Below are positions 35,028-45,351 of a stretch of DNA of 64,000 nt, one piece after another. This DNA is from Breviolum minutum Mf 1.05b.01 (lineage: Eukaryota > Sar > Dinophyceae > Suessiales > Symbiodiniaceae): contig DF239765.1 in assembly GCA_000507305.1 (NCBI GenBank), positions 90,874 through 154,873 on the forward strand. The letters run 5' to 3'. Under the pieces are notes generated by a model. It was not told the origin of the DNA, made no database searches, and saw only the letters and a list, made by a program, of their open reading frames with translations. Positions within the stretch are counted from its first letter, which is position 1. Every line of letters begins with the position of its first letter. Made by a program: the position numbers and the translations under genes.

Positions 35028-36235
35028 AGAAAAAATAGTCCTTGGAAGTCAGAGATAACAATCAAAAATAATCAAACAAATCAATCACACACACCCAAGC
35101 AACCTGTCAACCTTTCCAAGTATTTGTATCAAGAAATAACGTACAAACATCACTAAATCATCACTAAGCTTCATGGTTCTCAGACGCACGAATTGCTAAT
35201 AATTGCTGCTTCAACAGCCGCGGCAAGTGACTAGCAGTCAGCGTTGGTATTTGAGCCGAATGTGTTTCCATTGGACACGTTGAAATCAGGGCATGGCAAA
35301 AGGAAACTGTTGCAACAGGAACCTACATGAGTATTTATCAGCTGGTTTCAACTGGCACCATGGCACGGGCACCCAAACTTGCACTTCATTTTTGTCGATT
35401 TTGATTGGACCTGACTGCGTGGCAGCTTGATGATGTAAGCACTCGCAGTGCTAGTCCTGCAGATTGTTGGGGAGTCAGATAGATAGGCAAATAGATAGAT
35501 GGACAGATGGAAGAACGGTGGATAGATGGATGGATGGATAGATGGATTGCTTTGTTTTGGGTTCCTTGTATTGCTACCTATGGCGGCAAAAAGTAATTCA
35601 AGCAACAAAGTGGGCCCCGTATATCAACAGCTTCTTAGTCTCCACATGTCTCCACAAAACCAAGTAAATCTAATACTAAAGTTGATTTTGACTTGCCAAT
35701 ATTCTGCTTGGACTCTTTCTTAGATATAGATAATAAAACATTATAAAAATATAAAACTCAAGACATCTGAAGTGAAGAACTACAGGAACACGAAAAGGAG
35801 TGCTCCACGTTTCGGGTCTTCATTTACAGTTTTTGTCCTCTCCCCCAGCTCTCCTGTGAGCAAGTTCTAGTAGAGCTACGTGCTGCAATCGTCAGTGGTT
35901 GGCCAAGTTGGCCACTTCGTCTGCTGAGAGCGGTCCCCCGATGTCGTTGGTTGCCCTTGGCCGTCTGAACGTCGTAAAACTGGTGTTTCCAAATCGCCCG
36001 TTGTCAGCACCACATGCTCAAGCTGACTCGTTCCCAACCTCTCCAATCAAGACCAAATTCCTGAAGAATTTAACCCAACAAAATGGCAAACACATGATCT
36101 TTTCATCACCCTGTGGGAGTTTCTTCAAGCAACCAGTCTTTTAGGCAAAAATGGAATGCGAACATGATGGATGAATGGATGATGCAGAATGCCTGGCTGG
36201 GTTCAAAAGGGTAATTGCACCACCTGGCACCAGTT
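35028..36235. other. Spacer with tetranucleotide repeat
   Basis: No gene supported. A GATA/GATG-type repeat (TAGATAGATGGATGGATGGA) lies at about 35477-35547. Confidence 0.45.
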
Positions 36236-37751
36236 TTAGTTTTGGGGACCTGTCCTGGAAGAGTACTCGTGGGCAAAAGTGGCCAACGTGCAAAAGATTG
36301 GTGTAGCAACATACTTGTCTACAGAGGGTCGAATCACTTGAAGACGCAAAGCTGCAATGATGTAAAGAGCACGCCATGCTATGTCCCTACGATCTATTTC
36401 TGCAAGTCTTCGAAGAATTTGGCTGGCTTTTCCATCAAGCAGATCCTGATCTACCTCATCTGTCGGCAACATGCTTCTTGCCTCGATGTCGCAAAGGGAT
36501 GACCAGCCACCCAAGGGCTCTAAGTGTTGATGCTTCAAATGGCAACATGGACAAATCACAAACGAGATATGCCGAGACCATGCAAAGTTTAGTGCAGCAT
36601 CGCTTAAGCCTCCGCAGGCATGCAACGCCACCACCATGTCAACATCATCTGGAAGCTGCTTGGCAGCAACCTGGAAGTCCATATTGCGAAAGTGGCAATT
36701 GTGTAAGTTTTTTTGGGATGCAGCCTCTTGTCCAGCTTCCAAAGATGCTTCGCTGGTGTCTATGACTGTCACTTTTACTCCAAATGCAGATGCGATGTGA
36801 ATAGCTAGGTCTCCACGACCTCCTCCCACGTCTAAAACATGCTTGAATATGACTCCTGCTCTTCGAAATTCATCCAGTCGGCCCAAAAACCACCTAATCT
36901 GAGGCCATTTCTTGCTATGAAAGTACTCTGACCTACTGAGTGGACCTCTTGTACTTGCTGCGTCTGGGATAGTCTCCAACGTACATGGGCCTTCAAATCC
37001 TTCAACTTCAACCATACTTTGTGGTATCCATGTATCGCAAGGAGGTTCATACCCTTGGACTTTGAGGCGATGCTCCATATGATCCAAAAGCAACATCTCC
37101 ATTTTGCTGACTTTGGCCTTTCTTTGTCGTGTGCTCGGAGGAGGTGCAACCTTACCATCGTGGCCTTCCTTTCCTCCAGTCAGTGCAAAGACTTGTTGCC
37201 GCAGCTCTCTTTTGTAGTCATCTGTTTGGTTTATGTGTAGGGCAAACAATTGCAAAAAACGTTCTTGGCTGCACCGCAACGCTTGCGCCGCTTCACTTTC
37301 TGTCATCACTCTCTTTGTCACTGCTTCCAAGACTTTTGCTATCTGCTTCACATCTGGTGGGATCTTCAAGATTTGCATGTTGGTTGCATAAAGGGATAAA
37401 GATCCTGAAATAAAGGCACCACAACTCCGTCCATCAAAATGATGCAAATCAAGTACCTGATCGACCTGATCTGTATCTTGATCACAATTTTGAACATGGA
37501 ATATTGATGCTACTTGTCCTGGTCGATCACAGGCTGGATTCCCCTCGCACCAAACGAGGCACCCAAGGCCCACTGGCATCTGGCAGAGACCTCATGAAAG
37601 CTGCAATTCTCCAAATGCCGCCGTTGTGTTCAAACAAAAGGAAGGACAAAACTGACATCAAAACACCATTCTTTGCCAAGTATCGGAACTCAACTCCATC
37701 TTTAGCTTCTGTCAATACGATTTGCACAGTGAGTTCCTCCATTTCGAGCAT
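36236..37751 (-). CDS. Class I SAM-dependent methyltransferase
   Basis: A large exon starting 37405 after TTTCAG contains a helical N-terminal part (KQIAKVLEAVTKRVMTESEA) and then the methyltransferase fold: motif I VLDVGGGRGDLAIHIA, motif II VTVIDTSEASLEAG, motif IV VDMVVALHACGGLSDAALNF and a following FVICPCCHL. The combination ALHACG...D with a downstream PCC is seen in the METTL25/GSTCD/TRM13-type group, suggesting an RNA-modifying or related enzyme; the substrate is unknown. An upstream exon 37751-37556 (EELTVQIVLTEAKDGVEFRY) joins in phase 1 with a GT donor at 37555-37554. A canonical GTATGT donor at 36314 suggests that the exon stops there and the coding end lies downstream; unspliced, the frame stops at 36236. 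The start codon is uncertain. Confidence 0.75.
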
Positions 37752-37808
37752 CAGGAACCTTAGGTAATTGACAATGTCCCTCCACTTGAGCTTTTCCTAG
37801 TTTTTAGC

Positions 37809-38319
37809 GTAGTGGCAACGAAACTCACTGTGCCGAAGATGTGCAACTTCCAAGGAACGTTGCGCTTTCGTGGCGTCTTCCTGGGCGGGAATTCCATGAC
37901 CATGTACCAATGCGTACTCATCTCAGGATTCGAGCTTCTGCAAAGGATGGTCCAATGGAGATCATCTGTTCTTGATACAAATATGAATGAAGTAATGAAG
38001 GAAACCATCTCCCATGGAGTAGCATCAGTCTTGATACTATCAAATGAGGCTACGCTTGGTATCATTGCAAGACAACTGAGCCTGGAGCTGTTTTTGATAA
38101 CGCCCTGGCATGATATGCTGCAATGATAATCCACCTGGCCAGCTGATAGCATCGAGATTTAGTGTACTTCAATTTCAGCTGGTTACCAACACGAGCACTC
38201 CTCACCTCTCCTTGAGAGAGCTGTGACAGTAGCTGCTGTGCCAAAGTTGCATCTAACATCCGGCCAGCTGGTTTGATAGTAAACGCAGCAGGAGTGTGTG
38301 GATTGGGACCTTCTTGCAA
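37809..38319 (-). CDS. Candidate upstream exons of the methyltransferase gene
   Basis: Segment 38319-38118 reads PNPHTPAAFTIKPAGRMLDA, then TLAQQLLSQLSQGEVRSARV, and ends at a GT donor after CYQLAR. Segment 37921-37809 reads EYALVHGHGIPAQEDATKAQ, RSLEVAHLRHSEFRCHY, with a GC donor. Both are coding-like, but their phases do not join directly to each other or to 37751, so at least one exon is missing or they form a separate gene. A + strand frame over 37812-38126 is also long and cannot be fully excluded. Confidence 0.35.
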
Positions 38320-38737
38320 TTGTTGGCTTCATCCTAGCTCCAAAAATGCAAAAGACATCGGAATGAAACTGTTACTATGCTACTGCATCATTGCCACCAA
38401 AAAAACAGTCACCATCGCATCTCATTTTGGCTCTATCGAGGCGCTGATTCACTGTAACATATCGGGCCGTATCACTGTGCCTTGGAGATGTTTTCAGCAG
38501 CTATCGTGCTAGGGAGGTTCAACAACTTTCACGTTTTGCTCCTCATTTTGGCCAAGTTTCGCCCAGTGATTTCAGTGAAGCCATTAGATCTGCCACAGAA
38601 GCTCCCTGGAAAAAACCGATTCTGAAAGATTACAGGAGGCAGACTCCGGGAGGTTTCAGAAAAAGATATTAGTTACCAAACATTCCAAAAACAGTGGGTT
38701 GTTTTTTAATGCACCACAAAATTTTCCAACCTGAGTG

Positions 38738-41700
38738 TCAACCACTGGCTCTGGCGCCTCTTGATCCTTGGGTGCTTTTTTTTTTTGCGTTTTCTGCCAG
38801 AAGAACTTGACACAGATCTAAGGAAGCGACGCCACCTTCAATCGTGTCTTCTACAACAATGCCCCATTCATTGTCAGGGTGCAACTGGCAGGCTACAATG
38901 GTAATGGTGCTCTGAGTTCTTGTTTGCATTGCAGCAAGAACTCTCACGCCATCTAGAATATAACATTTATTCGTGGTTTACATCATATTCTATTTGTTTC
39001 ACCATATTTCACTTGTAGTTTCAAGATCAAAAAACCGAGAAGTTCAGCCTCCAAAGCTTCTGGCTCTTTTTCAACAACTTTCCCCTGCATTGCTTCGCCC
39101 GGCATTTTTTGCGCATCGGCGAACGCAGTGGAGAAACTCGACGGTATCATGGCCCCATGGCCTGTGTCAAGCCATACTTTTCCATCATTTCCTGCAGCGC
39201 AAGGGTGACCCAAAAAAATTGTCCAACAGGATGCCACTGACCTATATAGTAATTTGCCTCTGGATTCTCTTTCCACTCTGCTTGCCGTAACCTGAAAAAA
39301 TGTACGAAAGGACTCCAAACTGCCAAACTGTGCACATTTGCTGATGATGACAATGAAAGGTAGAAAAAAAATCAAAATCTCTTGGCACCCACCTACATTG
39401 ACGGTTCTCACACTCTGGATTTGGAGCCATACCGTACCTCTCCAACCAATCGATCCACACACCCGGTGGATCGAAATGCTGAAAAAAAACAGGCTGAGGT
39501 TACGAGGGGAAAAAGTCGCCCAAGGCATCGTATCCAAGGAAGTTTGAAACCTCAGATCCAGTGGGAAAAAACTGCAGGAAAATCACATGAGAACGAATTT
39601 TCCAAGGGAGATGCGGTCCCAAAGTGAAGCAAATGCTTCAAAGTTGCCTCCAATGTCACAGAGACAGTGTTACAGACACACATGCTTTTTGAGTATTTTT
39701 TTCGAAACCAAACCACACTCCAGGGAATATCTGGCAATGCATTAAACATATTCAAACACTTAATTGCTCCAGCGTGCGGGTGGCTCCAAAAACCAAAGAA
39801 TTTGCCACAAAGATCCACAAAGAACGCACAACGATTCAATGCTTCTCATCATAAACGCGTAAAATATGACAATGCCATGCCATGCCATGCCTGGGCCAAC
39901 AAACCTGCGGTGATGCCCATAGTGGTTGGTAGTGATGCAGCGCATACTCCCTCTCAGCTTTTGAATTGAAAAAATGAACTGACGTCAAAAGAGGACTGTT
40001 GTCAGTATTTCTGTTAGATTGGCCTCCCGCTTGATGGCATTCTCATCGCCACCACTGGCAACAACAGCAGGTGGAGCACATTCAAAACACGCGTTCCTTG
40101 GGCAGCTGTCCGCAGAGCAAAAGAAAGCGTCTCTAGATTCTTGACCTTCAGGCCTTAAGGTATTCCTTCTTTGAGCATCTCAAGCAATGAATATCCATCT
40201 CGAGCATCCCGAAAAGGATTACAAAAATCACAAACTTTGTCCCGAAGCTTGCATTTTGAAAGGTTAAATAGATCCGGGCCTGCCAGGGATCATTGTCTGA
40301 ATGTGGCCAGACACCTCAAGGGGCCCACCCTCTAGTTCAGAAAGGGAAAAAACCCACGAAATCCACCGAGGCTGCGACGGCATTCTCCGAGACTCCGGAT
40401 TCCATCCATAACCTGAAACTGCACGCAGAATCCACGGAGTCCACGTGTAGCGGAGGCGCTAACTTTCAATCCTATGGAACCGACAGTCAACACCTACAAT
40501 TCTGTGGCTGCCGACTGTCCAAGCTCATTGCAAGCCTCTGAACTTTGACACAAACACAGGGAAAACATATTTAAAAACCTTACAAAAAGCCAAAATAGAT
40601 TGGTTTGTAGCTGACAATTACAGAAATATCGATGTAAGGTCTGACATTCAATCATCATCTTTAATCATCTTTACATATATTGCGCTTCTCACACAAAACG
40701 ATAAAACTAAGCGTGTAAGAGTATGATCGAAGGTTTTTTGGTGCCTTGCAAAAGTTACTTTTATTCATTTTTCACTGTGGCCTGGTTGATCGTCATGCGG
40801 GCAGCATAATTGTCCACCTTGGATCTAATGATTTTCAAAACACAACAGGATGGTACTGCAAGAACCTCCTTGAAAGAAATATAACACTTTAAAACTGAGA
40901 ATACAAATCAGAAACTATTCAGACCTGGAATGATCGCAAGTCTATGAATACAAGAACAACATGGAATTAGGAGAAGTGAAGCACCTCCAAGAAGTTCAAC
41001 GTCCAAGTTGCAGAAATTGGAAGGTCAGTTCACAGCATCAGAGACGACTTCCAATCATTAAGCTCTGGGCGCAACTCAGAACGAGGTCTACTCTCTGCTT
41101 ATCCAAGCCACCATGCTCTATTCTTTCAAGCCTGAAACTTGCTGTGGATAGGCAAAACCCTCTCTTCATTGGAAGTAACATATTTTGGCAAAACAGCTCA
41201 AAAATACGGACCCCAAAATTGAGGCCTGGAATGCAACAAAAATGTTATTTTTAGCACATCACCATCACATCACCAGTGGAGATGATTTTTTCAGAAATGG
41301 CTTAGGTGGAGTCTTTTCATACTTTCAGCTCGCTGTTCGGCCATTTCGGCCATGGCCGCAGTGTCTCTGGGAGCAGGACAAAAGGTCATAATTTTCGGCT
41401 GATGTGATGTTCATGTTGAATGTTTCAAACCTCAGTAACATTAAACAAATCTTGACCGTACTACACTAGTAACTAGTACATTGAAATTGCAGGAAATGGC
41501 ACTTTATGTAACAAATCCAAGCCTTTTGCTGGACATCAGGATTAATTCCTTGAAGCCTTGGTCGCCAAGATGAAAAACTGTCCAAACTTCATGGGTCAGG
41601 GGAGGCGCGCCTGGTTCATATCTTAGAGTATCTTAGCATAGTCTAGCCAATGATTTGAAGATATTCGACTCATTTTCCTTTGCATCATCAAATCTATTGC

Positions 41701-43005
41701 CTTTTCCACATCTGAACCTTCCAGTGGGAGAAACTCCAATCCCGATTTGGCTCTCATCGGTGATAGGATTCCACACGTCTGAAGTGAGGCCTCCACCTTT
41801 GAAAGGCCTGATTGCTCTGGTCTGAAGAACAGTCTGTTCATGTTGGCAAGTTCCACCTGGCGCTTGCGTTAAATCAAAGCCGCAGTTGCACAGAAAGGGG
41901 AACTTCCGAAGAACAAAAACAAAAATGGTAGTAATAAAAAACAACAACAGCAACAACAACCCCAACAACCATGACAACGAGCAACCGCTTACGGCATTAC
42001 TTTCAATTTTCTCCGGAGGCAGCCCCCATTCAATTCCATACTTCGTCCGCATTTGGCGGCTTTTTAAAACATCGGATGGTTAGATATCGAAATATTCCAT
42101 AATCCATACATAGAACAACCAATATGTATCTATGGTACGTATGTGTTTATGTGTATCTATATATATATATACGTACTATATAGACATCATTAATCATCAT
42201 TTGTATATATCAGCATTCGTCCTTCATCCTCTGATCATCCCTGATCCATTTATTGTCCTTCCCTCTTTTCGCTCATACTGTTTTTGTTTCGGGTTTATTC
42301 CCATCAAATAGCTTTTGGATGAGGCATCTTACCAACCGATATAAGGGTGGGGGGAACTCCTTTCACTACTACGGATTGGTGGCCTTGTCATAATCAAAGA
42401 GAAGCAATTTACCTGCTTGGCAAACATGGAATTTTGCCAAGGAAGATCAAGGAGTGTTGTGAAACCTATTCAGAACCATCACAAAGCAACCATGAAACTC
42501 AATCCAATAGTACTCAGTACAAATCCTTGCTTGCAAATCCTGCACCAACATGGCCTATGCCACATCGAGTCAGCATTTCTGCCACCACTGAACCAACTCC
42601 TCCAATCCCTCGAGGGTTTCAAGACTGATTGTGATGGCATGATATCGCGTGTTTCTTCAATGGCCCAGCGTTCTCAGGAATGGGCCAACAATCAAGACTG
42701 AAAACGTACGGATCTTCTCATACTCTTCGACAACACCTCAGCGGGAACATGAGGGAACCAAAAACCATCCAACTTCAAAGCTCGACCCTTATCATTGACC
42801 ATCCGTTGACCCAGGCTCTGGCCCATCCGTTTCAGTGCCATCAGCCGGCTGTAGGGGTTGTCCTGATCTATTTGAAGCATTCTTGAAGTCTGTGCTGCAC
42901 CACGGTCTGCCAAATATCAAATACATGTCAGAGATGCATCACGTACTTCGGCACTCATCACCTCCATCTTTTCCCATTCACTCAAAACAAACTCCCCATG
43001 GGGAT
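38738..43005 (-). CDS. UBA5: UFM1-activating enzyme E1 (UBA5), 21 resolved exons
   Basis: UBA5 activates the ubiquitin-like protein UFM1 for ufmylation, an ER/ribosome quality-control pathway. Exons (5' to 3'): 43005-42938, 42862-42823, 42736-42686, 42608-42555, 42412-42384, 41856-41777, 41556-41530, 41430-41380, 41131-41071, 40817-40782, 40535-40516, 40412-40379, 40314-40280, 40096-40024, 39950-39891, 39647-39615, 39550-39504, 39437-39393, 39291-39258, 39084-39049, 38884-38738. All phases join and give 352 residues that follow the animal protein almost gap-free. Landmarks: [14 protein letters not shown]; nucleotide loop [73 protein letters not shown]; zinc pairs CFEC and CENRQC; catalytic Cys in [12 protein letters not shown] (TGC at 39944-39942); YGMAPNPEC; and NEWGIVV near the C-terminus, the UFM1/ATG8-binding motif. 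Fourteen of 20 donors are GC. The first exon begins in phase 1, so a short N-terminal exon upstream was not found. The tail after NEWGIVV is shorter than in animals. Confidence 0.94.
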
Positions 43006-43418
43006 CTGCAACGAATGACAAGTGTGACCACGGTTGCAACTTGGGCAAAGACTCTTGTCTCTTTCCTGCGACCCGCTAGCGGAATCGTGGAAGATAAGGC
43101 AATTGCGGCAATGAGATCATCTGAGGTGCCAACAAATCACCGTTCCTCAGCGTACGATTTGAAAGGCAAACTGATCACTGTAGGCAATGAGTGGCACACT
43201 GAATATGGAGATGAAGATCATATGAACATCCTTACGACACAAGAAATATGGAACAAACATGCTCAAAACTTACTGCATGTCCGCAACAACCTGGTGAATC
43301 TTAGGTCCAATGAGGGTCGCATTGTAAAATCCCACTTAAACTCAAGGGGGGGTCGGCCCAGAAAATGTGCACCAACATAAAATGTATTTGCAATCCTAAC
43401 TCGAGACAATGACCCTGT

Positions 43419-44616
43419 TTATGACCCCTTCATCCTTTTTGCTCCAAGCTTCTTTTTCTGCCAGTGTGCACTTCCTGCTTTCTTCTTCTCTGGCTTGTCC
43501 TCCTTGTTTTTATCTTTCCTTGGACACATGCTTGGTGGATTACATGTTCCTGCACCATGATTTCATATCATTTCTATCCATTTCCTTATCTTTTGACCCC
43601 AATGGAAACCTGAGAACAAGGCAGCTGACTCGTATTGCTCGACTTCGCACTTCTCATGGAAGTAGAGGCACCTTTGGCCTTTAGTAGTTCCGCCGCTTCT
43701 GCACTTCCTTAGATCAAACCGTTCAGTTGCTTTTCCTAAGGATGAACATCCACAACAAATTTACATGTCAAGATGCCAATCTTCACTGGAGCAGGTGGAG
43801 GTGGAATTTCATGACCTTCCGAACTAAAATTCAACATTTTTCTTCCAAGCAGTTGAAGGCAAACCTCAGGAAATCTGTGCCTGAATCTGGTGGTGGTCTT
43901 CGTGATCTTTCTGGTCTCTCACCTTTCGAGAAGCCTTTGGGTTTGGAAGAATAATCGCTGTAACCATAGCGATCATCATAGGACTCGTAGCCTTTGGAAG
44001 GTCGCGTGGCACTGGGAGGTCCATAAGCTCCCAAACCTTTGGACATGGACTTACCTCCAAAGGGAGGTCCCTTTGAAGCCATTGGAGGCCATGGTCCTTT
44101 TCCGGTATATGGAGGCCTCCGGTGTGCAGCAAACAAACATCCAAAGAATCATGCTGCTTTGACAAAGCATCAGCATTGATTAATGTTGATTATATATGTT
44201 GGGATGCTGATTTCCTATCTACTCACAGCTATCACCAGGAGGCACAGATTCTTAGAAAAGGATCCTTTGGATCCAGCTGCACTTGCGGATCCTATGAGAA
44301 CATCAAGCGGATTGCCTCGAATAGCCAGGGGCATCATAGTCACCACCTTTGCCATACTCGCTTCCATAATCCGGACCCTTTCCATAGTCTCCACCGAAGA
44401 AGCCCTGTCATTCAGATCATCAATATCTTAAGGCCCGTTTTGGGTCTGATTTCAATGTGGCAACAGGCCTTACTCATAGGTGGAGAAAAGCCTAAACCAT
44501 CCTGGTCGCATACCAAAACAGTTTGCAACTTTGGCTGATGCAACTGACGAATTTCAAAAGCGGGCCGATGCCACCTGCGGTCCCAAACCATATTCATAGC
44601 CTTTGCCTTGCCACAT
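43419..44616 (-). CDS. Gly/Tyr/Lys-rich protein with basic tail, seven exons
   Basis: Start ATG 44616. Exons 44616-44575, 44404-44326, 44291-44246, 44116-43865, 43823-43777, 43678-43610 and 43549-43419 join in consistent phases to 221 residues, stop TAA 43421-43419. Donors are GT, GC, GT, GT, GC, GT. Order of regions: MWQGKGYEYGLGPQ; a GDYGKGPDYGSEYGKGGDY repeat; a Lys/Gly/Pro/Ser/Tyr-rich centre (YGPPSATRPSKGYESYDDRY, YGYSDYSSKPKGFSKG); HEIPPPPAPVKIG; a segment with Cys and acidic residues (CLYFHEKCEVEQYESAALFS); and a lysine-rich end (RKDKNKEDKPEKKKAGS, QKKKLGAKRMKGS). This low-complexity, aromatic and Arg/Lys-rich make-up is like RNA-granule or nucleolar proteins, but no RNA-binding domain is visible. 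No known family. It ends about 410 bases before UBA5 begins, on the same strand. Confidence 0.68.
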
Positions 44617-44969
44617 GACACCTCAGCAAAACAGGGATGAAAAGGAGCTTTCCTAGCTTTGTCTTATTGGATCCAATTCTGAAAAAACCTGAAAATCCAC
44701 AAAGGATACATAAGAAACACAAACATAACCTGAAGTGATGGTGTGACTCAGAATCTGATTGATGAGCCGCAAACTCAGGCCAGGTAATGCTCACCAGAAA
44801 GCAAAGAAATACCGTTGAAAACAAGTTGTTTCCCCTGTCTTGTGATAATATATCTCAATATTGCAAGCAGTAGTACTACTGGAGTTCTTGAACTGTTCTC
44901 CAATAACATGGCTGTATTCCATGGATGCGCCATGTGCAATTCACCGCTAGAAAAAACCAAGTGACCAAG

Positions 44970-45158
44970 TCACCCCCCCTTGACTTTAAAGAGGATATCC
45001 CTTGCTTGCGTCACATACTGTTTCAGCACTGATCGGCATTTTTGAGCCAAAGCTGCTGAGAACTCCCTGCATTTGCAACAAAGTAAAGCTACTTTGTAGT
45101 CCGAAAATGTCCGAAAGGACTCCATCTTCAGTGCAACGAACAACGCATCACCATTGTT
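44970..45158 (-). CDS. Small open frame, candidate last exon
   Basis: Open from 45158 to TGA 44972-44970 without an ATG at its beginning: NNGDALFVALKMESFRTFSD, then YKVALLCCKCREFSAALAQK and a basic end. Just upstream, in the same frame but before a TGA, the sequence reads FADADFERSEKLI. Coding-like; may be the 3' end of the PPR locus or a separate small gene. No family. Confidence 0.35.
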   Translation of the reverse strand, partial: NNGDALFVALKMESFRTFSDYKVALLCCKCREFSAALAQKCRSVLKQYVTQARDILFKVKGG

Positions 45159-45351
45159 TCAGATCAACTTTTCCGACCGCTCAAAATCAGCATCTGCAAA
45201 GCGCTTCGGCTTTGAAGCCAAGATCCTGAAGGAATCAACAAGGTAATGTCAAGTCCTCCGTATAATCCTTATATATCCTGTATCCTTATATATGTGAATT
45301 CCATTGACGTTCACATTAAACGAACCAAACAAAGACCACTTCATGCAAATC

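Noticed and set aside
39147-39537. Longer - frames covering several UBA5 exons
   Set aside because: They run through introns; exon phases supported by the family alignment differ from these frames.
41633-42052. 139-codon - frame with a transmembrane-like [11 protein letters not shown] stretch
   Set aside because: Most of it is intron of UBA5; only 41856-41777 is coding, and in the same frame. The hydrophobic run comes from GTT/GTTGTT repeats in the intron.
42835-43380. 181-codon open frame on the + strand
   Set aside because: It lies antisense to the first two resolved UBA5 exons, has no motif, and its length is within chance for this composition.
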